Of a stretch of 64,000 nucleotides of DNA, positions 48,359 to 61,089 are shown piece after piece. Under the pieces are notes generated by a model that was not told the origin of the DNA, searched no databases, and saw only the letters and a program-made list of their open reading frames with translations. The position numbers and the translations under genes were made by a program. This DNA comes from Ceratotherium simum simum (Eukaryota; Chordata; Mammalia; Perissodactyla; Rhinocerotidae), in the NCBI RefSeq assembly GCF_000283155.1, contig NW_004454166.1, positions 15,836,034 to 15,900,033 of the forward strand, written 5' to 3'. How positions within the stretch are numbered: the first letter of the stretch is position 1; every line of letters starts with the position of its first letter.

Positions 48359-50233
48359 TGATTTTGTCTCTTATGTAGACACGCCCTTCATTAAATGCTC
48401 CCTTTTTTTTTTTTTTTAACTTGCCAGAAAATCTGATGCATACATCGACCTGGGATATTACGCTACAAATTATTGTGTACTTGTATGTGACAAGTGTATA
48501 TATTCATATTATATATATTAAGTACTTAATATATATTTGTACTTGAAGGAACGTTTTAAATTGTCCTTTAGCTAGGATTTTTCTGGCATCTTTATTAAAA
48601 TATTATTACACAGTGAGACATAAACTTGTGTGAGTAATTGAAGTTACACATCAAAGAAACACTTGTTTCTCTCTTTCTTTACCCCATGTATTGAGTTTAT
48701 TACTGAGCCTGAAAACATATTAATCAGGTTAATGAAGTCGGGAAAATGGGATCATATACAGTGTCATCTGGGGAAGGGCATGGTGAAGAGGAAGTCTTGA
48801 CTGACAGTCTCTGAAACCCTCCCTCTGCCCCATGGTGAGCTAAGCTAAGCCCAGTTAGAAAGAAACGGGGCCACCTGCTCCCCATCTTTCTAACAGCAAA
48901 ATATCTTTGCAGACTGGTCTGGGCAAGACAGGAGTGACCTGATGGCACAGCCAAGACTTGCATGTAGGATTGTTAGGGTCCATGTGGCCAGGACTGAAGA
49001 CATCAGGAGAGCAATAGGCATCTTAAGTGGCTCTCCTGCCTTTTGACATTGCTACTCTTTGAGAATTCTTAACTATATTTTATTCCTCTGAGAGTCATAT
49101 AATTCTGTTTCCAAAATAACTTTCTGATTTTTGAGATATAAGTGGGACAGACTTTGCTATTCAGCATGAGAACTAAGCACAGAGTAGAGAGCTTGCTGAA
49201 GGCCTGGTTGTGACGTGTTCTTGATTGACTACTGAATGGTCTTCAGAACTGAGAAAGTCATTCTGATTTTGTTTTGGTGGGAAGGAATTGGCATGGTGAT
49301 GTTTTGTCAGTCCTCTCCTTATGATGACCGTGAGGGAACCAAAGTGAGTATTTGTCCTCATCATTTGGAGTCACGGGCTGGTGCCTTAGGAATTTGAAAT
49401 CATTGAGGGTTGGTCTAGCCTTGCATCGAGAAAATGCTGGAGATCATTGAATCCCTCTCCTAATGGGGCTGAGGTTGGGGTTCCACTCTGAGTTTGAAAA
49501 GGCCTTTGGGATCATCTTGTCTAACTTGCTCATTTTATAGGTGAAGAAACAGAAATCTTTTCTCTGTTCCATGGCCCCAGTTCTAATGACCAGTCGTCTT
49601 GTATCTGTATCTTTACTATTGGCCAAGAAGGAAACCAGATCAGGCTGAGTCTCAAATTGTCTCTCATTATGTGCAATTGTGGCTGGGTACATTCTGTTCC
49701 CTTTGGAGGTAGAGAGAAAGCATAGAAAAAGTAGGGTCGTTACCAGGCCATGTGGAACAGATGGACAATGTGCATTGAACAATCAGGGCAGCTTGTACTA
49801 GAAAGATGGTTGAAAAAGTTTATTCCAAGGATGCTGTGGAGTGAGAGTGAACAGTGCCTGAGAGGGAGAGGTACCCAAGTTACCCTCAGGCCCAGACTCA
49901 AGTTAAACACCCTGTAGACATCTGCAGGTGAGCCTTTATATGGGATTTCACATCCTGTAGGCAATGTGTGTGTAGAATGTAATTAGGATAGTGATGGGCT
50001 GAGAGAGAACATCTTAAAGTCCTTACCAAATTTCTGGAAGTGCCTTTTGAGTCTTGGCATCATTATGACCAGGCCAAGAGTTAGAGAAGCTTTATTTAAG
50101 AAGGTTAGAGCAGGACCATCCTATTTCCCACTCTGCCTTATTCATTGAAGTCAGCAAATACTTAATTGAATTTGACAATGTGGTGAATTTGGGACATTTA
50201 CAGATATATAACTGTTGCATGTCATATGTCTTG

Positions 50234-50238
<5 letters not shown>

Positions 50239-50269
<31 letters not shown>
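50239..50269. repeat. (GT)n microsatellite at an ERE tail
   Basis: About 15 GT units directly abutting gaggaagatcagccctgtg, the tail end of the ERE that follows. Confidence 0.95.
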
Positions 50270-50272
<3 letters not shown>

Positions 50273-50498
50273 AAGATCAGCCCTGTGCTAACATCTGCCA
50301 ATCCTCCTCTTTTTTTCCTGAGGAAGACTGGCCCTGAGCCAACATCTTTGCCCATCTTCCTCCACTTTATATGGGACACCACCACAGCATGGCTTGCCAA
50401 GCGCTGCATTGGTGCATGCCCAGCACCCGAACTGGCAAACCCCGGGCTGCTGCAGTGGCGTGTGCGCACTTAACCACTTGTGCCACCGGCGGCCCCTA
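50270..50498 (-). mobile_element. ERE SINE, 'tatatggga' type
   Basis: From gaggaagatcagccctgtg to head gccaccggcggcccc. The flanks atatgtcttgttttt and atatcttgttattttt suggest a degraded TSD. Confidence 0.82.
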
Positions 50499-50589
50499 TA
50501 TCTTGTTATTTTTAAGGGAGGGGTTTATCTACAAGTCAAAGAGTGTGCTTATCTCAGAGATCTTGGTGAATAGGGTAGATGGGAGTTAG

Positions 50590-51910
50590 AAGGAAGAGTG
50601 GGTGGTAAGGAAAAGCTGCACAGAGGAAGTGGCTTCGGTTGGAGACTTGAGTGACATATATGAGTTAGCTATGGGAGAATTGGAGGGGCAAGCATTTTAG
50701 GCAGAAGGGACAGCCAGTGCAAAGTTTCTAAAGCAGAAATGAGCTGAGTGTCTTTGCAGATCAGGAAGGCCAGTGTGAGTGGAGCCCAGTGAGCAGGGGA
50801 GCAAGTGGGAGGAGGCAAAGTCAAAGAGATGGGTAGGGGCCAGGACATATAGTAGCATCTTAAAGGCCATAACTGGTAAGAGTCTGGCTTTTATTCTTAG
50901 GAATAAAAGGGAAGCCATTTGGTTTTATGCAGGGGAATGACGGGATACAAGTTTTACTTTAAGACAGCTAGTTCTTCAGTATGGAACATGGGTTGTAGAG
51001 AATGAGAGTGGAGGTAGGAAGACCATTTAGGAGACTGTCACAGGGAGCTAAGTGGCAGATAACTAAGGTAGTGGAGCTTGGATTACAGTGGTGAAGTGGG
51101 TAGATTTGGGGTATATTTTGGGTGAAGGGCCAACTAGACTTGCTGCTGTATTAATGTGAAGCAAGAAAGGGAGGAATTGAGGATGAGTCCTGGGTTTTTG
51201 GCTTCAGTGACTGGGTGGATAGTGGTACTCTTTATTGAAATGGGAAAGTCTGGGAGGAACAGATTGGACAGTTGGGAATCAAGTTGTTTTGGCCATGTTG
51301 TGTTCAAAAATGCCTATTAGTCATTAAGGTAGAGACGTCACAGCGGTTTGTTATGAGTTTTAGTTCAGAGTGGGAGTAGAAATTTGGGAGTCATTTGTAT
51401 AAGCATGGCATTTGTTCATTCATTCATTCATTCTCCCAAAAGCCCCAGTACGTATTTAATATATTCTAGTTGTAAGTCCCTCTAGTTCTTCTGTGTGAGC
51501 CGCTGCCACAGCATGGCTACTGACAGAGGAGTGGTGTGGTTCTGTGCCCAGGGACTGAACTTGGGCTGCCAAAGAGGAGTGTGCTGAACTTTAACCACTA
51601 GGACATCAGGGCTGGCTCATAGATGGCATTTAAATCTATGGGACTGGAGGAGATCATCTTGTGAGATGAGGTCAAGGTAAATAGTCTAGGCCTGTACCCT
51701 GAGGCATGACAATATTTAGTGGTCTAGCACCTAATTAGGAGGAGCAACAAGCAGAAAAGAAGCTTGAGAAGGAATGGTCAGTGGAGTAGGAGGAAAAAAG
51801 TCAAGGATTGCCCTAGTGAGGCCAAGAGAAATGTTTTCAGAAGAAGCATAGTAAAAGTGACCATTGGATTTAATAATATGGAAGTCATTGGTGATCATGA
51901 TTAGAGGTGT
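50590..51910 (-). repeat. Long decayed repeat, probably L2-related, split by an ERE
   Basis: Continuous repeat-like text (gcagaagggacagccagtgc, gatcaggaaggccagtgtga, ggaagccatttggtttta, aatttgggagtcatttgtat), resuming after the ERE with gatggcatttaaatctatgg. Same style and orientation as the blocks at 15415 and 23250. Confidence 0.45.
51414..51620 (-). mobile_element. Old ERE SINE inside the L2-like block
   Basis: Body aaaagccccagtacgtattt and head catcagggctggctc. The short direct repeat atggcattt at 51405-51413 and 51623-51631 flanks it. A CATT run sits at its tail. Confidence 0.7.
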
Positions 51911-52249
51911 GACATGTGGAATCAGAAATTTGGGTTTACAGACAGAGTTTGTCTTTGAGTTGGAGATACTTTAAACAACCTTTCCAGGTAGTTCTTTTCA
52001 AATGCTGATTATTGTCAGACGGTTTCTTCAGCCTGCCCACCTCTTCCCCTCAGGGGCTACAAGGTGGAACTAATGAGTCAACTAGTTTATGCTTTGTTGG
52101 CCACTTCTGGTGCCTTTCAAAAACTAAAAAGGAGATTTTCTGGAAGATTGAGTTGGGGGGAAAAGGTCTTCCTTCCTAAACAAAACTGATTATGGATTGA
52201 GGGCCTAATTTCTTGAAGATATGAAGAAGCAGAATGTGGAAGTGCACAT

Positions 52250-53510
52250 GATCTCAAATGTTTTAAAAATTTAGAAAAATATAAAAATGAAAACTCTGAG
52301 GTTCCCAGTAATGGCAGACTGAATACATATTTAAATTTCCTCTTCTTCGTGAAACCACACCAAAATGACCCTAGAATGATTTTTTTAAAGGCGTAAGCAA
52401 CAGGAAGGGAATTGATGACAGACAATTGGGGACTAGGAAGCAAATTGAGAGGTAATGAGGGACTTAGGTGACTCAGAAAAGCTGCCTTTGAAGCTGACCG
52501 TGGGAAAAAGTGAGAAGCCACCTCATTTACGCTGCGGGATCCTTCAAAAAGGTCAAGAATTGGCAGCACCTCTGGGGCTGAAAGAGAGATGGGCCAGTCA
52601 GGAATCTGTTAAGAAGCGGTTAGAGCTTCCGATTCAGTGAAGCCCACCCTCCCTCCTCACACAGGGACCACTGTCCCTTCTCCACTCTGGCAGAACTGGA
52701 GGCATGTTCTCTGGAAAGGGAAAATAGAGGGTCTCTGGGCCGAGGGACACCAGGCACAGTTGAGGGTGGGGCTAAAATCCAAAAATGAGGAACTTAGGCA
52801 AAAGGTTACTGAATGTTGAGTCATCTTCACCTGCTTGGCTCTTAGCCTTGTATCTTCCCTGCAAGGATTAGGAGAACCTTTTCTAGAAAATCTGAACAGG
52901 CCAAGAGAAGAGACTGGAAGATACTGATATTGGGTGATGATCCTCCATGAAATGACCCAACGGAGTCTCCATAGAGAATTGTCAACAAGCTGTCAAGTGC
53001 AGACAGCTTGCAATCAGTTTTTTAGTGTTTTGCTCTTGGATGAGTGAGCCAAGGTCACCAGATATTTAAGGGAAGTTTCTAATATGAATATCAAGTAAAA
53101 ACAAAGAAAAAGCATATTGAGTGAAACATCATTAAGGGAGAAAAAATTTCCAGGAAAAAAATGATTAATATGGTCAAGAAGAGAAGATGTCATAGTCATA
53201 AAATAAGAATTTTTTAAAATCTGGAGACCAAAGAGCTCTTAGAAATTAAAACCATGATAGAAATGAGAACAAACAATAGAAGAGTTAGAAGAAGAAGTTA
53301 AGGAAGTCATATATAAAATGAAACAAAAAGACAGAGGACTGGAGAGAAGAAAATTTGAAAAAGAGAGGACCAGACCATAATGTCCAACATCTGAATAACA
53401 GGAGTGTCAGCAAGAGAAAGCAGAGAAATGGGAAGCATCAAAGGAGTCATTCAAGAGAAAAGACTAGAAGTGAAGACATAATGTGTTACTGGTTGTGCCT
53501 GAAAGATGAG
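52250..53510 (+). mobile_element. HAL1-like LINE fragment
   Basis: A-rich right part with aattaaaaccatgatagaaa, catctgaataacaggagtgt and gagaaagcagagaaatggga, the same LINE style as 44540-45240. The left part (52250-53080) is assigned only by continuity. Confidence 0.35.
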
Positions 53511-54364
53511 ATTATGGATGCCTTTTTTCCCCTCTTCTACATTTTTCTTTATTTTCCAAATTTTCTGTGACAAATATCTTTGAAAATTAGGGGGAAATGT
53601 GTGGTTTCAATATCGCCCACATTGCCCTAGAACATTAACTCACAGGTGGTCCCATTTTCAATAGAATGAATGTGTGAAAAGGAGCATGTCGAAAAGGCAA
53701 CCTAAGTTCAATCATTTAATCAGAAATTATGTCACCAGGACAAAGTCAGACTCATTTTCCTGCCTGTAGGAAAATGCTCTCCCAGAGGGCCACCCAAAAA
53801 CAGGCCACGGGGCTATGTTGAGTGTTCAATTTTTATTCTCATTTGAGCTTCTTTCTTTATTTCCTGAACACTCATTATTCTACATGAATTCCTCTGGGGT
53901 CTTTTGGACTGTCAGCCCCTGGCAAACCAGCATACAAACCGTTCTGTTCTGTAATTCTCTACGTGTGGCTGAGCTGTTCCTATACTTGCTCAACCCTGCA
54001 TCCTAGTGTCGCTCTTACGAAAAGATCTGGAGCTGAGAAAACTTCCGGACGTGAGGAGACTTTTTGGTAGCTGCTGACCTTTTGCCGTGGGGGCCGTTTT
54101 GGGGCTGCCATTACCTCCTACAAGTGTGTGAGCCCACAGCATTACCAGGGGAAGGTGTGAGCATGAGCTCTGGGGGTGAAGAAGGAGGTGTCGAGCTTTC
54201 CTGTTGGTTCTATTGTGGTACTTTCTTGGAAAAAATCCAGTGCAGATGTTGAGAGCCAAACCACAGAATGCATCTGTGATCTAACTTCCAGACACTTTTG
54301 TCATTGTAATTTAATGGCTATTATTAGTTTGTTAGAAACATTTTAGATGACAGGTGTTATGTTT

Positions 54365-54880
54365 TCATTGTTTAACTTTTTTTTAATGGAAAAATTCAAA
54401 CATATCCAAAAGTAGAGTAACCGTATAGCAGTGGCCGCTGTCCCCATCAGCCAGCTCCCACAGTGTGTCGGTGCGTGGTCCATCTTGTAGCCCTGCTCCC
54501 ATCCGCTCCTAACCCCCACCCCCTGGATTATTTTAAAACAAATCCCAGGCATCATATCATTTCATACAATAATGTCTAGTACATATCTCTTAAAATACAA
54601 GCATTCTTTTTAAAAAGAACCACATTGTCATCACGCCTAAAGAAATTTTTTTCTTATCCTCAAATATCCAGTTAGTGTTCAATTTCCTCAATTGTCTCAG
54701 ACACTATTTTTATAAATAGGTTTTTTTTTTTCCTAAATCAGGATCCAAATAAAATCCACGTGTGGGTTGATGTGTTTCTTCAATATTTTTTAAATCCCTC
54801 CCCATGTATTTTTATTTTTCCTTGCAATTTATTTGTTGAAGAAATTGAGTCATTTTTCCTCTCTACCTTTGAAAAGAGTA
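54365..54880 (-). mobile_element. Ancient L1M-like 3' region
   Basis: attcaaacatatccaaaagt, aaaacaaatcccaggcatca, aatcaggatccaaataaaat, gcaatttatttgttgaagaa: same family as 18803-19440. Confidence 0.5.
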
Positions 54881-54979
54881 GTGAAGTTCCAGATTACTAG
54901 TACTGTTTCAAAATTGTGACGAAAGCTCTATATTAAAAAAATACAGCATTGAAGAGGTTTATTCCATCTGTCTAATTAA

Positions 54980-55235
54980 TAATCACCTTCCCATCGAGGC
55001 CCTCCCTGGCCACCCCGTGTGCAATTCCACTATCCCCCAAACCCTCGGTGCCTTACATCCTTCTCTCTCGTTTTATGTTTCTCCTCGACGCCTAGCACTA
55101 CCTTACACGCTGTATATTAGTATATCTGACTTTTGTATTGTCTGCCTCCCCTCTAGAATGCAAGCTCCAGGAATGCAAGGGTTTGTGTGTTTTGTTCTCT
55201 GCTGTCTCCCCAGCACCTGGGTAGATGAATGAAGA
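54980..55235 (+). mobile_element. L2 LINE 3' end
   Basis: Typical L2 terminal phrases: ctgcctcccctctagaatgc, aagctccaggaatgcaaggg, tctccccagcacctgggtag. Confidence 0.55.
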
Positions 55236-55734
55236 AACATCGAGGCGGGTGGAAACAGTGAGGATGGCTCTATGGAGGAGGGGCAGTGGGATGCAAAGTG
55301 TAACAAGAAAAGCATCTCCATGCACTTCATTGATTTCTGGTATCCGCCAGAATCAGATCCCTATGAAGTTCTGTCAGAAGCTCAGATGATGAATATCTTA
55401 TCTTTTGCTCATCCCTCAGTGACGGAGGGACCTCTGTGTCGATGCTGGCTCAGTCTGTTGGTCCTTTCACCCCATCACAGGCTCAGGACCCATCAACCAT
55501 AGGCTGGTTTGACCAGTTTTATCAACAGAGCCTGCGTTATTTGTGGGTGGGAGACTAGTCCTTTCAGATCATCACCAACAGGCTGCAAAAGTGCTCTTAA
55601 CAAGGATGATAGTCTGAAACAGTTTATCTTGATTCAAAGCATGTTTCCCAACCCATAGTGTGGTTGGGTGGCAGGCAGACTGGGAAACCAGAGACTGTCC
55701 TAGAATACAGCAGGAAAAGCCTGAGTGAGTCACC

Positions 55735-55865
55735 ACTGTGCTATTAGCCAGTGATGTAGCCTCAACCAGGTCCCTCCACTATACCTTAGTGTTCTTGTCT
55801 ATAAAATGGGGGTAATACCCTTTCACCTCTGCAGGGTTGTTGTGAGCTTTTGTAGTTGTTGTGAG
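55735..55865 (+). mobile_element. MIR SINE relic
   Basis: ttgtctataaaatgggggta and ctgcagggttgttgtgagct, the MIR core/tail junction. Confidence 0.45.
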
Positions 55866-56624
55866 CTTTTTCTGCTGTCTGGTGATGCAGGAATGTTAGC
55901 ACAAATCCTCCAGTCAGCCTGCGTGAGAAGGCATTGTGCTGGCCACTCCAGGTGAGGTTGGGACAGCAGTGCCTGAGGAGACAGAGGCCTACTTCTCCTC
56001 TGGGCCAGGGAAGGCCTAAGCTAACTGGGGAGGGAAGTATGGCTAAACCTTAGGGCCCGCTCACCTGCTTGGGGGTAGGGAGAGGAGAGGCATTTCAGCT
56101 GTTTTAGCTGTGTGGCGCTGACAGGTCTTCTCTGACCATCCCTCCTTGCCTGTGGGCCTTGGCAACCTCAGCAGAGAGACTTGGAACAGAACGAGGGACA
56201 GGAAACCCCACACTGGGCTGACTGTATTCCAAGGCATTGTTTTAAGAGCATTTCTAGCTTTGGTGATTAGGTTCTTGCCACACTGACAGTGTGTCACTGG
56301 TACAACTCATCCTCGTTCCTAGAACCCCATTCCTAGTCTGGATGTGTGCTTATTCCAGTAAGATGTGAGACGTGCTGTGAAGGGAGCACATGGCAGTGAT
56401 GAGGATGCCAGTCAACCCCCTTCCTGCTGTCCCATTGTGCCTCAGGGAACCACATTTGCGTCTCCATGGAGAGCATCATGTGTTTATTTCTCTTGGGTGG
56501 AGATTATGATTTTTACTACTGCTGAGACCAGACCAATAGATTTAGAATATTTTCTGGGCTCTATGAAATCCAGAAAGGACCCCTGATTTTTCATTGTTTG
56601 TTTTTGCTTTATAGGTTCATGCTG

Positions 56625-56835
56625 TCCAGTAAGGCAGCCATGAGCCATGAGTGACTATTTAAGTTTAAATTCGAATTAAAAATTTAAATCCAACTCCTCA
56701 GTCACACTAGCCACATTTCACGAACTCAATCGGCAGGTGGGGCTGGTGGCCACAGTATTATGGAACATAATGCACAGTGCAGATCGTGGAACATTTCCAT
56801 CATAGAGGAAAGTTCTGTTGAACAGCACTGTAAAC
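56625..56835. mobile_element. hAT-like MITE relic
   Basis: Begins tgctgtccagtaaggcagcc and ends ttctgttgaacagcactg, an inverted-end arrangement. The A/T-rich middle (taagtttaaattcgaattaa) is typical of a non-autonomous element. The family name is not secure. Confidence 0.45.
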
Positions 56836-56849
56836 GTTCCTACTCAAAG

Positions 56850-57016
56850 GTCGATGAGGTGCATGTGTGTGGTGATGGGTTGTAATTAGTATTTTGGTGG
56901 TGAACATGATGTGGTCCATGCAGAAATAGAAGTACAATGATGTACACCTGAAATTTTTACAATGTTATAAACCGATGTTACTGCAATAAACAAAAAATTT
57001 AAAAAAAAAAAAAAAA
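56850..57016 (+). mobile_element. L1 3' end with poly-A
   Basis: ggtgatgggttgtaattag, gatgtacacctgaaattttt, then a run of A at 57000-57016. Confidence 0.5.
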
Positions 57017-57639
57017 GGTCGATGAGCGTGGGGAGGGAGCTTCAGAGCATGGAGGAGAAAGATGAGTGGCAAACAATGAAAAATAAGCTATTGCAAGTTT
57101 TACCTCATGTTCTTCTCATGGTAAAACACTTCTCAAAGTACTTACTTCCGGGGAAGACTTGAGGTTCCCTGTGTTGATGCATTCCGTTAGAAGATTGTCT
57201 CCAGAGCGCTCTCAACTATTCAGTTGTTCATCACCTTTTAGCATGTTGTCAGGGACACAAGGTGCTCACTGCTTAGCCAAGGAATGGCTCCTTCCTGCTC
57301 TGACTCCGTGCTCTGCTGGAAGGTCCCTATGGGAAGAGCGTGAGATTAGCAACTTGCATAGCAATTTGTCATTTCTGAGTTACTGCGAAAGAAAATTCTT
57401 ATCACTCTTGGTTTGCCATTTGTGATTCTACTAAAACAAGAAAAAAGAAACCCCTAGATCAAACAGATGCTTTTCTAGAATGTCAACTGCAAGCTTTTCT
57501 GTTCTAGCTGGTGGAGTCTTAGCGGCAGAGCCTGGACTAGGTGAGGCAGGGGAGGCATCCAGGGCACGGATTTAGGGAGACACTCACATTCGGGTGCAGA
57601 CCTTGTACCTGCACAGGCCCAAGAGTAAGGGTCTCCTTA

Positions 57640-57890
57640 AATTTCGCATCCTGGACTCCTGGCTTACCTCACCCTAGTCCCTTCCAGGCTGGCTCTCTTT
57701 ACCATTTATCACTCAGTCTGGCAGACTCGCTGCATTGGTTCTAGGGATTCTGGACTTGTCCATAGCTCTTTTATCACATGCAGCCTCCTGCTATATCTGC
57801 ATCTCACGCCTCAGGGAGGAGCTGTATCTCTTTGCTCTTTGAGTACCTGGCCCAGAGTGGAGGACAAATAAGTGGGTAATGGATCAGGGA
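57640..57890 (+). mobile_element. Possible L2 relic
   Basis: Weak L2-like 3' phrases (tctttgctctttgagtacct, gacaaataagtgggtaatgg). Confidence 0.3.
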
Positions 57891-58371
57891 GCAAATCAGC
57901 CTGCCAGGGATCAACTCGAATTAAAGTCAAGAACTCTCCTGCCTTCAACTTTTCCATTAACAGTTCAGAGAATGTCCTGCATTGTCCCCTGCCAAGCTGC
58001 ACATTTCAGCACAGCTGAGTCCTCTCTGCACACGGGAAGCTGAGAGGCCTCTCATCAGCGTGGCTGTGGGTGGCCACCGTTCCTTCCACTTGCCCTTCCC
58101 CGGAACCCTATCATTTCAGCGTCAGGCGGAGTTACTCCACTAGAAAGCTCGGTCTCTGAGAATGGTTCTCCTTCCCCCTCTCTCCTCCAGCCCTGCTTCC
58201 TTCCTCCAGAGTCCATGTCACGCGTCACACCGCAGCCAGGCTGTCCTCAGAGCACGTGGCTGGGCCTGGGTGTGTCATGATTTGGGGGGAACTGGGTAAA
58301 GAAGCAACTGCCTGGGGCTTGAAATTCCCTGTGTGAGCTCTGCTACATGCTTCCCCTTTCTGCCTCCACAG

Positions 58372-58458
58372 AGCGTGTTGAAGAAGAGGGACCAAGTGCA
58401 AGCAGAGTACGAAGCCAAACTGGAAGCTGTGGCCCTGAGGAAGGAAGACCGGCCCAAG
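58372..58458 (+). CDS. SNX30: SNX30 internal coding exon (exon 7): BAR-domain helix
   Basis: This exon of 87 nt (29 codons, phase 0/0) has acceptor tgcctccacag and donor AAG|gtgggg. It encodes SVLKKRDQVQAEYEAKLE followed by AVALRKEDRPK, a highly charged helical segment of the BAR domain. It joins exon 6 in frame (DSMK|SVLK). The remaining BAR helices and the stop codon are expected in further exons, and I do not find them before 64000, so the gene is incomplete at the 3' edge. The six exons total 315 codons, about 72% of the roughly 437-residue human protein (length from memory). Confidence 0.95.
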
Positions 58459-58768
58459 GTGGGGGAAGGCCTGGGGAGGGGTGGGCTGCTCTGGGCTGTC
58501 AACTGTGATCGCCCCCGCTGGTGCTAAGTGAATTCTTGTCCCCAGATAGTGCGACTAAGCTGGTGAGGGCCAGTCGGGCTGTGTTGTTGCTGTTCTTTTC
58601 CTCCCTTTTATGTCTTATTTCTGGGAGCTCCTAGTGTGCACTTGGGGTTGAGTTTGCTGCTGTTTCCCTGGGATTTTTTTTTTTTTAAGACTCCCAGCTC
58701 TGCCATTCATGGGCAGTTCCTCTCTCTGTAAAATAGGATTGAGGAGAAAGGGGAAGAACAGTCTAGAT

Positions 58769-59033
58769 CAGTGTTCTCAAAAGTGTGGTTTGTGGACTGA
58801 TCCACAGACTGGTACCAATCCATGACGAGAAACGCACAGAAGCTGAGAGTAAGCGCTTTTATAGCCATTTGATATTTGTCAAACAGTCCAGATGAGTGTT
58901 GTCAAACTAGCGTGGTGAGTTGCATGCGGAGCAAGCTGCATACTAGTTCTGCATAGTAGGACTACAGCTTGGTTGTATTATGGGAAAAAGCCAACAGAAA
59001 GTGGTCCTTTACCACAAAGTTTGAGAAGCAGTG
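58769..59033. mobile_element. hAT (Charlie/MER20-like) MITE
   Basis: Terminal inverted repeats: cagtgttctcaaaagtgtgg at left; the right end reads, in reverse complement, cactgcttctcaaactttgt. The length of 265 bp fits a non-autonomous element. No clean 8-bp target duplication is visible. Confidence 0.55.
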
Positions 59034-59189
59034 ATCCAGCTTGTTTCTGACACCTTCCAGTTCCAATGCTGTGGGTCTAGATAGAGGACCACAGTTGTAA
59101 AAATGCACCTGTTGTTTGGTCACTCCCATCTGTTACCTTTCTCTTCCTCAGCCAGGATTAAAAACAAGAATAATAATAACCAACATGCA

Positions 59190-59385
59190 AGTGCTTACAA
59201 TGTGCTAAGCACCTTATATTTATGTCATTTATTCCATACAACAATCATGTGGTTTAGGTACCATTTTTATTCCCAATTGAGAGATGAGCAAACCAAGGCC
59301 CAAGATCACACAGCTAGCCAGCAGTAGAGCCAGGATCACATCCTGCAGGCTGACTTGAGAGCCTTACCAGTTACCATTACGTTAC
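59190..59385 (-). mobile_element. MIR SINE relic
   Basis: Antisense MIR: acaatgtgctaagcacctta, gatcacacagctagccagca, gagccaggatcacatcctgc. Confidence 0.6.
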
Positions 59386-61089
59386 TCTGCTCCTTTTTGT
59401 TTGTAATTGGAAGGTGTATTTGTTTTTTTTGTTTTTTTTTCCAAAAAAGGGTGGGTTAGGGAATGTTATTAAAAAGATGAATAGCAGGGGCCCAAGTTTC
59501 AGAAAAATAATTTGACATCAGAACTGTTTGTTTCAGAACTGTTTTTTCTCTGCCTTGGTTCTCGCTGGCGCTGCCCTGCCGAGATATGCCTGGAAAGGAA
59601 CCAGCTTTGGGAATTTGTAACTCAACCCTCAGAAATGACACACCTTGACTCCATATAGTATTTTTTTATATTATTGCTTCACATGATTGCCACAGCAGTC
59701 ATCTGGGGCCCAGAGGGAAGGTGTTGTTCTTTCCCCGGTTCATGGATAATGAGATGAGGCACGGAGCAGCTCAGTAAATGCCCAGCTTTGTTGAAGCCGA
59801 AGGTCTTTATCCCACGTGCTGGACGCAGCAGGCAGACAGTACGTGCCTGTTGCATTGCTCCGTGTGTCACCCATAGTGATCTACACAAGTGAGTGAAGGC
59901 TGCATACATCTTACGGGAAGTCAGATGATAAGGATTGGGACCGTTGTCACTGGTCTAGTGTCTGCAGCTGGGACTTGGCCAGAGAGCCAGGCACCCTCCC
60001 TTTTGTTGCTCTTGCCACAGACTGTCGGCCTTCTTCCAACCCCTGTCACAAAGGAGGTCATGATAGAAATGCAGCTGTGTGCACAGTTGCCCTCTGTCTT
60101 CCAGCTGCCTGTCCTGTTGCTTAGTTCCTAGCTGTCCCTGTGATATTCTGGAATATGGTGCCATCTGCTGAGCCCATGTCTGAGTCTCATTTAAAGGAAT
60201 GACATGGAATACTGTGTTTATATATTTAAAAATTTCTAATGATTTAGCTTCCCAATATAAATATGGAAGTCACCTTTCCTGACTAGGGAGGGAAGTAGAG
60301 ACAGCAAGTTCTGCCACTGACCTAGTTTGGAAGCTGAAGATCTTGTGTTTAGAAGATGTCACCTAAATAGTTCTGCCGGCATTCGTACCTGCTCAGCACT
60401 GAATACGAGCTTTCTCCGAGGCAGGTTTTGTCATTTAATATATGTTCAGCCCTATGTGGGACAGTTCCTTTCCAAAGACAGGAACTGAAGGTTATGAATA
60501 ATGGGCCAAATAAAATGTTGACTGTGCCCTGACTTGCTGGCGGCCTGAAGGTCACACCTATCTTGGAGCAGATGGAACAGCTGTTTCTGGCTCGCACATT
60601 CCACCCAGCTGAGCTGTGGGGCTCCCCCTCATGCTCTGCCCTTCTTGCTGTCCTGGGTGACTTCCTTCTCCTCCCAGTGGTGTTCTTCCTGCTCCTGCTG
60701 TTCTCACCTCCCTGGAGCATCACTTACCCCTATGACTCATTCTCTTGGCCACGAGAGTTGTTACAAGGGGCGGAAGGGTTTCTTTCCAGCCAATGAGACT
60801 AACCAGTAGGTTCCAAACACACCTACGTTCTCTTAGCACACTGGGGTGGGCAGTCTTCATCTTCTCTCTTTCTGGTGGGATACTGAGCCATGCCAAAGTT
60901 AATTTTGCTACTTATTTAGCAGTTGTGGTATTTAACAACAAAGCAGGGGCTGTCATGATGGCGATGTACCAGTGAGTGTGATCTGACAGTGAGGGCAGCA
61001 GAAATTGTGCCGCCAGTTTTGGATCTGGGGCGGCAGCTACTTTGGTGGGCAGAGGAGGGCTTGGTTGGCGGCCTGTCCATGTTGACCAT

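Larger units (their letters stand above)
44101..58371 (+). other. SNX30: SNX30 intron 6 (largest complete intron)
   Basis: A GT-AG intron of 14,271 bp. In order it holds an ERE 19 bp from the donor, a HAL1/L1-like block, the EIF3J processed pseudogene, an L1 tail, an ERE, a further ERE with a GT microsatellite, an L2-like block interrupted by an ERE, a second HAL1-like block, an L1 3' relic, an L2 end, a hAT-like MITE and another L1 tail. I see nothing in 48380-50220, 53520-54360, 55240-55730 or 57020-57630. Confidence 0.9.

Noticed and set aside
50239..50269. CRISPR-like or regulatory tandem array
   Set aside because: It is a plain GT dinucleotide run at a SINE tail.
52117..52569. 150-codon open frame on the - strand
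   Set aside because: It lies antisense to a HAL1-like LINE fragment, is Ser/Leu/Phe-rich with no recognisable motif, and has no neighbouring splice structure.
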